Notes: generated by a model from the sequence alone, not told the origin. 64,000 nt of DNA from Gp7-AA10 sp035636095 (GCA_035636095.1 DASPZU010000087.1:62001-126000), one strand, 5' to 3'; shown: positions 8,749 through 17,015, counted from the first letter of the stretch. Numbers and translations are program-made.

Positions 8749-11298
8749 GTGCGAAAAATCCTTCTGCTGTTCCTGCTCATTGCACTGCCGGCGCCGGCAG
8801 AGCAAGCGTGGAATCCGATCGCGGATCCGAAGGCGGTGGTGGTGGAGGGATCGGCGCGCTTCACCGTGCTGACTCCGCGTCTGATCCGCATGGAGTGGGC
8901 CGCGGACAGGCACTTCGAAGATCACGCCTCGCTCGTCTTCGTCAATCGCCTGCTGCCCGTTCCGAATTTCAAAACGATTCACGAAAGCGACTGGCTGGTG
9001 TTGCGGACCGATCAACTGGCGGTCCGCTACAAGGCCGGCGAATTCTCCAGCGACAACCTTCGCGCGCAGTTCGACCTGAACGGGCAGACCGTGACGTGGA
9101 CGCCCGGCATGCAGGACAAGGGGAATCTTCAGGGCACGATCCGCACGCTCGACGGCGTGAAGGGATCGACGCCCCTCGGCGCCGGTTTGATCTCACGCGA
9201 CGGATGGGTGGTCGTCGACGATTCCGACCGCCCGCTCTTCGACAACTCCGGCTGGCCGTGGGTGATGGAGCGTCCGAGCGGCAAGCGGCAGGACCTCTAC
9301 CTCTTCGCCTACGGTCACGACTACAAGCAGGCGCTCTACGACTATACGCAAGTGGCGGGGAAGATCCCGCTGCCGCCGCGTTTCACATTCGGCACGTGGT
9401 GGTCGCGTTACTGGGCGTATACCGACACCGAATTCGAGGAGCTGGTCCGAGGATTTCAGGAGCACGAGATCCCGCTCGATGTGCTGGTCATCGATATGGA
9501 CTGGCACCCGACCTTCGGGGTGAAGTGGTGGGAGAACAAGAAAGATCAGTCGGGCCACACGTTAGGGTGGACCGGCTACACCTGGAACAAGAGCTACTTT
9601 CCTGATCCGTCGAAGTTCCTGGAGTGGGTCCATCAGCAGGGGTTGAAGACCACGCTCAACATGCATCCCGCCTCCGGCGTGCAGCCGCACGAGGAACAGT
9701 ATCCCGAGATGGCGCGGGCGATGGGAATCGATCCGGCGACGAAGAAGTACGTTCCGTTCGACATCACCAACAAAAAATTCGCGGAGAACTACTTCAAGAT
9801 CCTTCACCATCCGCTGGAGCGACAGGGCATCGACTTTTTCTGGCTCGACTGGCAGCAGGAGCAGACCACCGGCCTCACCGGCGTCAATCCGACCTGGTGG
9901 CTCAACTACACGCACTTCACAGACATGGAGCGCCGCGGCAAGCGTCCGCTGCTCTTCCACCGCTGGGGCGGGCTGGGCAATCACCGCTACCAGATCGGAT
10001 TTTCGGGCGACACCATCGCGGTCTGGGACTCGCTTGCCTTTCAGCCGTACTTCACCGCGACGGCGGCCAACGTCGGCTATGGATATTGGAGTCACGACAT
10101 CGGCGGCCACATGCGCGTCAACCTCGGCTCCAAACCGGCCGCCGGCGTGCCGCAGGATCCTGACTATCCTGAGCTCTACACGCGCTGGATTCAGTGGGGC
10201 GCCTTCAGTCCGATCCTCCGCACGCACACCACGAAGGATCCGCAGTCGGAGCGACGCATCTGGGCCTATCCGGCGAAGTACGCGTCGGCGATGCGCGATG
10301 CGTATCTGTTGCGCGAGTCGCTCATTCCGTACATCTATACCGCAGCTCGCGCGGCGTACGACACGGCGATTTCGATATGCCATCCACTCTATTACGACTA
10401 TCCGGAGGCGGCCGAGGCGTACGAGTTCAAGGATGAGTATCTGTTCGGCAGCGACATGATCGTCGCGCCGATTGCGGCGCCGGTGCGCGATGCATCGAAG
10501 CTGGCGACGAAGAGCATCTGGCTCCCGCCAGGCACATGGATCGAGTGGTTCACTGGAAGCGAGTTGAAAGGTCCGGCCAGGATCGAGCGCAGCTTCGCAC
10601 TCGACGAGATTCCGGTCTACGTGAAGGCCGGCGCGATCGTTCCAATGCAGCCGAAGATGCGCAACGACGCATTGATCTTGACGATCTTTCCGGGAGAATC
10701 GGGTGAGACCCGCGTATACGAGGACGCCGGCAACACACTCGGCTACAAGACCACAGAGTTCGCGTGGACGACGGTCCGGCATTCGCGCGATAGGATCGAG
10801 ATCCTTCCAGTGCAAGGCACATATCCCGGGATGCCCGCGACGCGCGGCTACGAGATCCGGCTCGTTTCGACGCTGCCGCCCGATTCGGTCAGCGGCGGCA
10901 CCTGGCGTTACGACGGCGCCACGCTCACGACAATCATCGCTGTTCCACCTGCGCCGGTGAATCAACGCGTCGAGGTTCTCGTGAAAGCACCCGCCGCTTC
11001 TGTCAACGGCGTCCGTGGACAACTGGCCCGATTGCGCACGGCGATGGAGATCCTCGACGCGAGCTGGCCGAATGGCTGGTCGCCCGACATCCTCATCGAA
11101 ACGGCGCAGGCAGGCCGCCGGATGACCCTGCAGCCCTCGACCGCGCGAGCCGAAGTGGAGAAATTCCAGCGCGATATGCCGGCCATCGTCGACGCCATTT
11201 CGAAAATGGAAGTCGACTGCCGCTTTACCGCCACCGCCCTCAATCACCTCGGCCGCGCTACGACATGCGCTCCGGCGCCGCTCAATAACAATAACTAA
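8749..11298 (+). CDS. secreted GH31 family glycoside hydrolase (alpha-glucosidase/xylosidase-like)
   Basis: 849-residue exported enzyme: signal peptide MRKILLLFLLIALPAPA, an N-terminal galactose-mutarotase-like beta-sandwich (about 20-200), and a (beta/alpha)8 catalytic domain beginning near PPRFTFGTWWSRYW. The catalytic nucleophile is the Asp of FFWLDWQQ (~366). The acid/base is the Asp of SGDTIAVWDSL (~420). LVIDMDWH and SHDIGGH are further GH31 signatures. Beta-sandwich domains follow (EIPVYVKAGAIVPMQP). The WLDWQQ variant occurs in GH31 subgroups beyond classical alpha-glucosidases, so the substrate is open. The C-terminal ~100 residues do not match a domain I recognise. Start GTG lies 7 nt downstream of TATCGT. 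Confidence 0.88.
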   Translation: MRKILLLFLLIALPAPAEQAWNPIADPKAVVVEGSARFTVLTPRLIRMEWAADRHFEDHASLVFVNRLLPVPNFKTIHESDWLVLRTDQLAVRYKAGEFSSDNLRAQFDLNGQTVTWTPGMQDKGNLQGTIRTLDGVKGSTPLGAGLISRDGWVVVDDSDRPLFDNSGWPWVMERPSGKRQDLYLFAYGHDYKQALYDYTQVAGKIPLPPRFTFGTWWSRYWAYTDTEFEELVRGFQEHEIPLDVLVIDMDWHPTFGVKWWENKKDQSGHTLGWTGYTWNKSYFPDPSKFLEWVHQQGLKTTLNMHPASGVQPHEEQYPEMARAMGIDPATKKYVPFDITNKKFAENYFKILHHPLERQGIDFFWLDWQQEQTTGLTGVNPTWWLNYTHFTDMERRGKRPLLFHRWGGLGNHRYQIGFSGDTIAVWDSLAFQPYFTATAANVGYGYWSHDIGGHMRVNLGSKPAAGVPQDPDYPELYTRWIQWGAFSPILRTHTTKDPQSERRIWAYPAKYASAMRDAYLLRESLIPYIYTAARAAYDTAISICHPLYYDYPEAAEAYEFKDEYLFGSDMIVAPIAAPVRDASKLATKSIWLPPGTWIEWFTGSELKGPARIERSFALDEIPVYVKAGAIVPMQPKMRNDALILTIFPGESGETRVYEDAGNTLGYKTTEFAWTTVRHSRDRIEILPVQGTYPGMPATRGYEIRLVSTLPPDSVSGGTWRYDGATLTTIIAVPPAPVNQRVEVLVKAPAASVNGVRGQLARLRTAMEILDASWPNGWSPDILIETAQAGRRMTLQPSTARAEVEKFQRDMPAIVDAISKMEVDCRFTATALNHLGRATTCAPAPLNNNN

Positions 11299-11424
11299 CA
11301 CAAGTGAGGGTTTACATCCCGAGGCTATTCCGCCTTGATAGAATTCCGTCCTTGTCCAACCCGGTAACCAGCACGCAGGGAATCAGCCCGGATCCTTCGC
11401 GCAATTGTCGTGAAAGGAGACGAA

Positions 11425-12945
11425 ATGAAGACGAGATGTCTACCCCGTGCTCTACAAATCTGGGCTTTTCTTGCAGTGACGCTACTGGTATTACCGACGG
11501 CCGCGCCAGCGCAGACCTACACCATTACGAGCGGCAGCCCTCAGGTTTTGACAATTAACAACGTCCACGCCGGTGACCAGGTCACTGTGGATGCCACGCT
11601 GTTCTCCGGCGATCCAAATGAGAACGGTGAGGGCGAGCCGCTGGTTGTGATCATCCCCGGCGGAAACTTTGTTGTCCCCGGATACTTTTCCCCGCAACAG
11701 ATTACGTTCCTCGCACTCCAGGACGGGCAGACGGTCAGCGCATTCATTCAAGGCGCGGACGGCGACGAGTCGGCTCAAGTGAACTTCACCGTCAATGCGA
11801 AAAAGCGATACACGCAGGACGAAAAAGACAAATTCGCCAAATATGCCGCGATCCTCGGCGGCGTGGGCGGTGGATTGGGCACGATCGCCGCGATCTGCGG
11901 TCTTACGCCGGAACCGCTCGCGACGAAGATTTGCGCTGTTGTCGGCGCCCTGGGAGCCGGAGCGAGCGCAATTCTCGCCGCCAGGTATGGATTGATGGCG
12001 CTTGATCCCTGTGATCCCAATTTCGGGACAATTTTTCAACCGGTGCTGCTGACAATTCCACCGATCCAGGCCCAGCCCGGAATCACCCAGGCTGAGGCCG
12101 ATGCTGCCAACGCGTGGCTGTTGAATCAGGCCGAACAGGTGGCCCTGACGCAGGCGATCCAGGTCTCGATCAATCGTGCAAACTGCGCGGCAGCCAACGG
12201 CGACAGCGTGGATGAGACCAGGCAGATGCAAGCTGCCGGGACTTATGCGATTCAACTTGCCGGCTTTGTAAACGCCGCCGCGGGAGCTCGCGCAACTCTG
12301 GTCTCGGCGATCCAGGCAGCAGGCTTTGTTTCCGTGACGTCAACTCCCGGCGATGTCTTTAACTATGAGTTCAATTTGGTTTTCTTCGGCCCTCCCAGCG
12401 TTACGTTGGGGGCGATGATTGCACTCGGTGCCGATTCCAACGAGATCAACTTCGCGACTGGAGAGCTGGTCGTGCAGAACATCTTCACGACCGCGGGCAC
12501 ATTTCCCGACTTCCTCAACAACGCAGCCACCAGCTCGCTCGAGCAATCGTTCGCGATCGACCTCGTCAACTTCGGCAACGCTAACGGTGGTGGCGGTGTG
12601 CCACTGAAATCCGGTCAGATGGTGCAGGCACAGGGCTGGGTGCAAAACGGATCGGGCCGGACGACGTTCGCGTTGGAAGCACACGTGGATCAAAAAGGAA
12701 ATCTCTTAGGCAAACTGGAGCTGAACGATCACAGTGGCTTCTCAATTCAGCAGGGGACGGTTGCGCACGCGTTGATGGTTGGCAATAGCGCTTTCTCAGT
12801 TGACGGGACGTACGTTGCCTCCGATGGTTCCGCACAGACCTGGACCGCACGGGCGGATGCGATGCAACAGTCGATTGCCATCTCGACCTCGCAAGGTTTT
12901 GCAGTCAGCGGCACTCTGGGGGGAGGTAACGTCAGCATCAAGTAA
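11425..12945 (+). CDS. secreted protein of unknown function
   Basis: 506 residues from an ATG preceded by AAAGGAGA (11413-11420), a clear SD; the upstream GTG at 11410 is disfavoured. Signal peptide ends near TAAPAQ (~30). Residues 30-115 look like an immunoglobulin-like or C-terminal-prepeptidase-type beta module (SPQVLTINNVHAGDQVTVDA). A Gly/Ala-rich hydrophobic stretch (about 140-185) could insert in a membrane. The rest is beta-rich with no catalytic motif. It is followed by a strong hairpin and a small membrane protein gene. The 126 bp upstream show no other gene. Confidence 0.7.
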   Translation: MKTRCLPRALQIWAFLAVTLLVLPTAAPAQTYTITSGSPQVLTINNVHAGDQVTVDATLFSGDPNENGEGEPLVVIIPGGNFVVPGYFSPQQITFLALQDGQTVSAFIQGADGDESAQVNFTVNAKKRYTQDEKDKFAKYAAILGGVGGGLGTIAAICGLTPEPLATKICAVVGALGAGASAILAARYGLMALDPCDPNFGTIFQPVLLTIPPIQAQPGITQAEADAANAWLLNQAEQVALTQAIQVSINRANCAAANGDSVDETRQMQAAGTYAIQLAGFVNAAAGARATLVSAIQAAGFVSVTSTPGDVFNYEFNLVFFGPPSVTLGAMIALGADSNEINFATGELVVQNIFTTAGTFPDFLNNAATSSLEQSFAIDLVNFGNANGGGGVPLKSGQMVQAQGWVQNGSGRTTFALEAHVDQKGNLLGKLELNDHSGFSIQQGTVAHALMVGNSAFSVDGTYVASDGSAQTWTARADAMQQSIAISTSQGFAVSGTLGGGNVSIK

Positions 12946-12960
12946 ACCGACCACCTTGTA

Positions 12961-12988
12961 CTTCCGGGCGGTTTCGACCGCCCGGAAG
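12961..12988 (+). terminator. strong hairpin between genes
   Basis: Perfect 11-bp inverted repeat CTTCCGGGCGG (12961-12971) / CCGCCCGGAAG (12978-12988) with a 6-nt loop TTTCGA, starting 15 bp after the stop of the secreted protein gene. There is no U-tract, so it may stabilise mRNA or attenuate rather than terminate. Confidence 0.55.
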
Positions 12989-13006
12989 ACAGGCGGAGAG
13001 AACCTC

Positions 13007-13276
13007 ATGTGGAAAAGGGTCTGGCTCTGGAATCTTCCAGCGCTGACGCTCTCGCTGGTCGCGCTCACGCTCTTTCTTTCCATTCAGCATCCACGAACGG
13101 AGCAGAGCAAGCTGTTTTTCGCGAGCGCGCTCCTGAGCATTCTTCTCGCCTTCAATGCGGTTGCACTCCTTGTTTTCCTGCGGCAACGATTTGTTGGTTT
13201 GATCCTCACGCTGCTCACGGGTGTGAGCGTCTTCCTTCTAGTCGAGTGGTTCCTGAAGCTGCAAAGGGTGCATTAG
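13007..13276 (+). CDS. small three-helix membrane protein
   Basis: 89 residues from ATG 13007, with GGAGAG upstream. Three hydrophobic helices are visible: LPALTLSLVALTLFLSI, LLSILLAFNAVALLVFL and LILTLLTGVSVFLLVEWFL. No family is recognised. Its stop TAG (13274-13276) is immediately followed by the TTG that opens the MEST-like hydrolase, so the two are likely translationally coupled. Confidence 0.65.
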   Translation: MWKRVWLWNLPALTLSLVALTLFLSIQHPRTEQSKLFFASALLSILLAFNAVALLVFLRQRFVGLILTLLTGVSVFLLVEWFLKLQRVH

Positions 13277-14182
13277 TTGGGAAGGAGCTTCGAGACCATT
13301 GACGGCTGGCGGGCGAGCGGTCGCACGTTCCGCCATGGGGGACGCGCTGTCTTCTATCAGGATGCCGGGGTGTCGGGGGCTGAAGTCCTCCTGTGCATGC
13401 ACGGGTTCCCCACTGCCTCCTGGGACTGGCACCGCCTGTGGCCTGAGCTATGCGCTCGCTGGCGGGTGATTGCGCCAGACATGCTCGGGTATGGATTCTC
13501 GGACAAGCCCGTCGCGTACGACTACTCTTTGGTGGATCAGGCAGACATCGTCGAGAAGCTGCTCGACGCGCTCGCTGTACGGCGCGTTCACCTGCTTGCC
13601 CACGATGTGGGAGATTCCGTCGCTCAGGAGCTGCTTGCGCGGCACGCGGAGCGCGTCAACACCAGTGACAATCGGCTCACCATCGGATCGGTCTGCATGC
13701 TCAATGGCGGAGTCATTCCGGAGGCGCACCGTCCGACCTTCACCCAGAGGCTGCTGGCCAGCCCGCTCGGGTTTCTGGTCGGCAGGCTGATGACCGAGCG
13801 CAGGTTCTGCGCCTCGATCTCAGTGGTCTTCGGCGCGAACACGAAGCCCTCGGCGGCCGAGCTGGCCGAGCTGTGGAGCCTGGTTGCTTTCAATGGCGGG
13901 CAACGCATCGCGCACAAGCTGATCGGCTATATGGCCGAGCGGCGTCGCCAGCGTGACCGATGGGTCGGTGCCCTGCGCTCGAGCGTGCCGCTTCGGATGA
14001 TCAGCGGTCTCGACGATCCAGTTTCGGGAGCGCGAATGGTGGCCCGTTTGCGGGAAGAGGTGCCGGATGTGGATGTCGTCAGCCTTCCCGGCATCGGCCA
14101 CTACCCTCAACTCGAGGATCCGGCCGGCGTGCTCCGTGCCTATTTTGAGTTTCGGACAGCGCTGCGATCTCGCCAGATCTAA
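13277..14182 (+). CDS. MEST-like alpha/beta hydrolase
   Basis: 301-residue alpha/beta-hydrolase of the epoxide hydrolase/haloalkane dehalogenase group. The oxyanion loop MHGFPTASWDWH is followed by the nucleophile elbow AHDVGDSVAQELL, with Asp as nucleophile. LCMHGFP, LNGGVIPEAHRP, FGANTKPS and RWVGAL match the MEST/PEG1 subfamily, whose animal member is imprinted. GLDDPVSG and GIGHYPQLEDP provide the acid and histidine. The substrate is unknown. Start is TTG directly after the previous stop, with AAAGGG as a weak SD; no closer ATG precedes the conserved core. A short hairpin (CCCAA-CGT-TTGGG) follows the gene. Confidence 0.83.
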   Translation: MGRSFETIDGWRASGRTFRHGGRAVFYQDAGVSGAEVLLCMHGFPTASWDWHRLWPELCARWRVIAPDMLGYGFSDKPVAYDYSLVDQADIVEKLLDALAVRRVHLLAHDVGDSVAQELLARHAERVNTSDNRLTIGSVCMLNGGVIPEAHRPTFTQRLLASPLGFLVGRLMTERRFCASISVVFGANTKPSAAELAELWSLVAFNGGQRIAHKLIGYMAERRRQRDRWVGALRSSVPLRMISGLDDPVSGARMVARLREEVPDVDVVSLPGIGHYPQLEDPAGVLRAYFEFRTALRSRQI

Positions 14183-14184
14183 AG

Positions 14185-14198
14185 TGGCGTCCCCAACG
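14185..14198. other. copy of the tRNA-Glu 3' end (att-like)
   Basis: 14 bp identical to the last 14 bases of tRNA-Glu including CCA (16588-16601), in the same orientation, 2.4 kb away. Integrative elements use such tRNA 3'-end cores as att sites. The same bases also form part of a small hairpin after the hydrolase gene, an alternative explanation. Confidence 0.4.
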
Positions 14199-14277
14199 TT
14201 TGGGAGTTTAAAACCGCCTGCTGACCTTGCTCCGGGAACTCGATGCTCTCCGGCGCGTCGCGTGACTTGTCGTCTCA

Positions 14278-14694
14278 ATGACAGATCGAGTCGGCAAGGT
14301 CTCTGCGCGCTTCTTGCAGAACATATCTGTGATGGTGCAGCAGACGATCCTGGTAGTCGATGATGACGAGCACATCCGGGGGCTGGAAGCGAAAGTCCTG
14401 GAGAGAGAAGGTTATCGAGTGGATCAGGCGACCGACGGTCGGGAAGCGATAGAGCGCCTCGACGCTGATGGCTATGCCGCACTCGTGCTTGATTTGATGA
14501 TGCCTCGTACCAATGGCTTCGATGTCATCGAACATCTGGCGCGCACGAATCCGCTCATGATCTCGAAGACCGTGATCGCCACGGCGTTTCCGCGAGAGGC
14601 CGGCTCTGCAGGTCTCCAGGAAGTCTGTTGCGTCATCGTCAAGCCCTTCGATATTCATCAGCTCGTGGATGCGGTTGACGCCTGCGCTAAGTAG
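14278..14694 (+). CDS. single-domain response regulator
   Basis: Stand-alone CheY-like receiver. From ATG 14332 it is 120 residues and starts directly at MVQQTILVVDDDEHIR; from ATG 14278 it is 138. The acidic pair (DDD), phosphoacceptor Asp in LVLDLMMP, Ala/Thr switch (IATAF) and Lys in VKPFDIHQL are all present. There is no output domain, so it must act by protein-protein contact or in a phosphorelay. No histidine kinase is adjacent. Neither start has a clear SD. It lies at the left side of a possible tRNA-bounded segment. Confidence 0.82.
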   Translation: MTDRVGKVSARFLQNISVMVQQTILVVDDDEHIRGLEAKVLEREGYRVDQATDGREAIERLDADGYAALVLDLMMPRTNGFDVIEHLARTNPLMISKTVIATAFPREAGSAGLQEVCCVIVKPFDIHQLVDAVDACAK

Positions 14695-14740
14695 CGGTTG
14701 ACTCTCGACCGTCAGCCCACTGCCAAACCACTGGACCGGA

Positions 14741-15259
14741 GTGGGCTGTGGATCGGAGCAATATCGGGGATCGAAAGTCACGGTGTCAACTTCGATGGTG
14801 AATGAGGAGCGACGGACGGCGATCTGGAGCACCAGTTGCAGGAGATGGATTGTGGTCGCCGACGCTTTTTGTAACGCGCTCGCTCACGAACCGGACGCCG
14901 CTATCGCGCGTCTTCTCCGCACTGTGTTAGCCCGCGACGGATTCACGGTTCAGGTCGCCGCTACGTCCACGGAAGCGATTCGGCATCTTGCTTCCGGCAT
15001 TTTTAATCTGGTCGTCGTGGACGCCGGAGTGCGGGATGATGGGCACGAAGTGATTGCGTATCTGAAGCATCATCGCCTCGCCGATACCCGCGTTATCCGT
15101 TCGGCTCTGCACGGACAATATCCTGAACCCATTTGCAAATTTGTGGCGAAGCCGTTTGACATCCACGTGTTCAGGCGTGCAGTGCACTCTTGCAAACAGC
15201 TTTGCGGCAACCAGACCGCAGAGATAGCTGCCGCGGCAGAGAACGAAGCGCGTGAGTAG
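14741..15259 (+). CDS. degenerate receiver-domain protein
   Basis: 172 residues from ATG 14741, or 154 from ATG 14795. The C-terminal ~115 residues follow a receiver fold: EPDAAIARLLRTVLARDGF, the phosphoacceptor position kept in LVVVDAGVRD, and the lysine in CKFVAKPFDIHVF. The N-terminal acidic cluster is HEPD rather than DDD, and the usual DxMMP is DAGVRDD, so phosphorylation may be impaired. KPFDI and the C-terminal Cys are shared with the neighbouring receiver at 14278, suggesting an old tandem duplication. Start choice is uncertain; the first 40 residues may be untranslated. Confidence 0.62.
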   Translation: MGCGSEQYRGSKVTVSTSMVNEERRTAIWSTSCRRWIVVADAFCNALAHEPDAAIARLLRTVLARDGFTVQVAATSTEAIRHLASGIFNLVVVDAGVRDDGHEVIAYLKHHRLADTRVIRSALHGQYPEPICKFVAKPFDIHVFRRAVHSCKQLCGNQTAEIAAAAENEARE

Positions 15260-15438
15260 AAGGCTTCAGCGTCTCCAACACCGCGACCGTCAGCTCGTCG
15301 AGCCCCGACACGAATCCGGCGAACAACAGCAGCACGGCGACTGTGACCGTGCTTTCGGCGGCATCGATCCCGGCGCTCTCGACGATCGGACTATGGATGC
15401 TGGCGCTGACGATCCTGCTGCTCGGAATAGTTATCGAT
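15256..15438 (+). pseudogene. 3' remnant of a DUF11-repeat surface protein with CTERM-like sorting tail
   Basis: The frame opening after a TGA (15253-15255) reads FSVSNTATVSSSSPDTNPAN, typical of the end of a DUF11 conserved repeat. It then reads ASIPALSTIGLWMLALTILL, a Pro-containing hydrophobic tail like IPTL/PEP-type C-terminal sorting signals. No start codon or upstream part of the gene exists: the preceding receiver gene runs into it. This is the last ~60 codons of a large surface protein whose body was deleted. The usual basic terminus is not evident, so the end is also eroded. Confidence 0.6.
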
Positions 15439-15503
15439 GAGCCACTTGTAAGCAAGGTATGCACACAGGTCATCTTGAAGGGGCGGGGGAGAAGATATGG
15501 TGG

Positions 15504-16475
15504 ATGCGAAAAAAATATAGAGATTATTCGAATCGGTTGCCGTACTGCTGTCGTTGCGTGATGGTTTTGTCATTGCTTGCGCTGTTCGCTTGGGCTTCTG
15601 CAATCCACGCACAGACTCCGGGCCCAGCTGCCACCGGATCCACTGAAAAATCCCAGGAAGGGTTCACACCCGGTTGGGGATTCGGCATGAAATTCGAAGG
15701 CAGCTCGAGCGGTGACGGGACGATCACGGATCTTGCTACGGGAGTGGGCTACAACTTTTCACACCATTTTGGTGTGGACCTCGGCGTTCCTTACTATTTT
15801 GTCGGCACACCCTCTTCGATCAAGCAGAAAAAACCATCTGCTGTTTCGGGTAATGGCTTAGGCGCTTTCGGCGCGAACTTAAAGTGGAGTTTTCCAGGGA
15901 AGGCATTCAACTATGCCTCGACTATTCATCTCGGAGCGCCGACCGGCGATACCAAAAAGGGCCTGAGCACGGGTCACGCCACATGGAATTGGTCAAATCA
16001 TATCGAGCATGGGTGGGGCAACTTCACGCCGTTCATCGACGGTGGAGCGGGAAACACAATTTCGGACACTCGCTTTTTTCATCGGCCTTTCACGTCCTTC
16101 GGCTACAACGCGTCGTTCGAAGCAGGGACTGGAGTGGATGCGGGCCCATTTAGCCTGACGGCTTCCGCCTATGACATTGCACCGGGGGGCACGCAGACCG
16201 TCCATAGCAGAGTTTTCCGGTGCTCGTCGGGGGAGAAGTGTGCGGCCAGCGGAAAATCAAAGAATCGAAAGGGCTACAAATCCGCCAGTGTGCAAACCGG
16301 CGACGCGAATCTCACTCGTGACAACGGCTTCAATGCGGGCGTGGAAGTCAAGCTGCGTCCCTATCTCGATCTGGAAGTCGACTATAGCCGCAGCGTTCTC
16401 TTACAGCTTAATAGCTTCTCGTTCGGCATCGGCGTTGACATTGGCTCGCTCCTCCGCTCGCGGCCACAGCACTAG
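15504..16475 (+). CDS. outer-membrane beta-barrel protein
   Basis: 323 residues from ATG 15504 (GGGGGAGAAG upstream); the longer frame back to 15459 lacks support. An N-terminal hydrophobic segment (VMVLSLLALFAWASAIHAQ) is the signal peptide. The rest alternates amphipathic strands (WGFGMKFEGSS, VGYNFSHHFGVDLGVPYY, FTPFIDGGAG, VEVKLRPYLDLEVDYSRSV), as in porin-like outer-membrane proteins, ending in GIGVDIGSLL. Two cysteines (VFRCSSGEKCAAS) may form a loop disulfide. Base composition is visibly lower in GC than neighbouring genes, consistent with transfer of the 14.2-16.6 kb segment. Function unknown. Confidence 0.7.
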   Translation: MRKKYRDYSNRLPYCCRCVMVLSLLALFAWASAIHAQTPGPAATGSTEKSQEGFTPGWGFGMKFEGSSSGDGTITDLATGVGYNFSHHFGVDLGVPYYFVGTPSSIKQKKPSAVSGNGLGAFGANLKWSFPGKAFNYASTIHLGAPTGDTKKGLSTGHATWNWSNHIEHGWGNFTPFIDGGAGNTISDTRFFHRPFTSFGYNASFEAGTGVDAGPFSLTASAYDIAPGGTQTVHSRVFRCSSGEKCAASGKSKNRKGYKSASVQTGDANLTRDNGFNAGVEVKLRPYLDLEVDYSRSVLLQLNSFSFGIGVDIGSLLRSRPQH

Positions 16476-16514
16476 GACGCAGTAGCCGGAGCCGAGCCCT
16501 TGACTGATGGTGCT

Positions 16515-16533
16515 TCGTCGAGCCGTTCGACGA
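16515..16533 (-). terminator. hairpin downstream of tRNA-Glu
   Basis: Perfect 7-bp inverted repeat TCGTCGA (16515-16521) / TCGACGA (16527-16533) with loop GCCGT, lying 55 bp past the tRNA-Glu 3' end on the minus strand and 40 bp past the OMP gene. It could end either transcript; no U-tract is present. Confidence 0.35.
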
Positions 16534-16587
16534 GACTGTCCTTCGGGGTCGCGCGTCGAACACGGCCAAATTCATTGCGCAGAGTGT

Positions 16588-16663
16588 TGGCGTCCCCAAC
16601 GGGATTCGAACCCGTGTTGCCGCCGTGAAAGGGCGGTGTCCTAGGCCTCTAGACGATGGGGAC
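16588..16663 (-). tRNA. tRNA-Glu (UUC)
   Basis: Minus-strand cloverleaf of 76 nt including an encoded CCA (16590-16588). The acceptor begins GTCCCCA and pairs with TGGGGAC. The anticodon loop CCTTTCAC carries TTC, and the T-arm is the canonical GGGTTCGAATCCC. It is probably cotranscribed with tRNA-Lys upstream (same strand, 139 bp away). Its last 14 bases recur at 14185-14198. Confidence 0.97.
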
Positions 16664-16670
16664 GTTCGAT

Positions 16671-16800
16671 TCGCATGCGGCTCATCTGCTTCGTTGCACT
16701 CGTTGCGCTTCGTGCGGCGTACTTTTCGTACGCCTCCTCGCGCTCACTCCTGCGCCTCGCAACTGAGCGCCTGCGAAGTCTCACACGCTTCGTGGCAACC
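16671..16800. repeat. tRNA spacer repeat, copy 1
   Basis: Spacer between the two tRNAs, homologous in order and content to the one at 16889-17015. Shared blocks are GCATGCGGCTCATCTG, CTCCTCGCGCTC and CTGCGAAGTCTCACACG, plus a central hairpin GGCGTAC-TTTTC-GTACGCC. In transcription order (minus strand) the unit sits 5' of tRNA-Glu. Confidence 0.75.
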
Positions 16801-16802
16801 TT

Positions 16803-16877
16803 TGGTGAGCCCGGTAGGGATCGAACCTACGACCAACTGGTTAAAAGCCAGCTGCTCTACCACTGAGCTACGGGCCC
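16803..16877 (-). tRNA. tRNA-Lys (UUU)
   Basis: Minus-strand tRNA of 75 nt with encoded CCA (16805-16803). The acceptor GGGCCCG pairs with CGGGCTC (one G-U). The D-arm is GCTCAGTGGTAGAGC, the anticodon TTT sits in GCTTTTAAC, and the T-arm is AGGTTCGATCCCT. It lies upstream of tRNA-Glu on the same strand. Confidence 0.97.
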
Positions 16878-16888
16878 CTGTTCGGCTG

Positions 16889-17015
16889 CGCATGCGGCTC
16901 ATCTGTTTCGTTGCGTTCGCTCGCGCTCTTCGACGTACTGATTTGTACGACTCCTCGCGCTCGCTTCACGCGCCTCGCATCTGAGCCGCCTGCGAAGTCT
17001 CACACGCCTTGTAAC
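16889..17015. repeat. tRNA spacer repeat, copy 2
   Basis: Second copy of the unit at 16671-16800, located 5' of tRNA-Lys. The central hairpin is preserved with altered bases (ACGTAC-TGATTT-GTACGA) while flanking blocks are near identical, so structure seems retained. Confidence 0.75.

Noticed and set aside
9562..11301. 579-codon open frame antisense to the GH31 gene
   Set aside because: High-GC shadow of a real gene: Arg/Asp-rich composition, no domain, no promoter or SD, and the plus strand is a clear GH31 enzyme.
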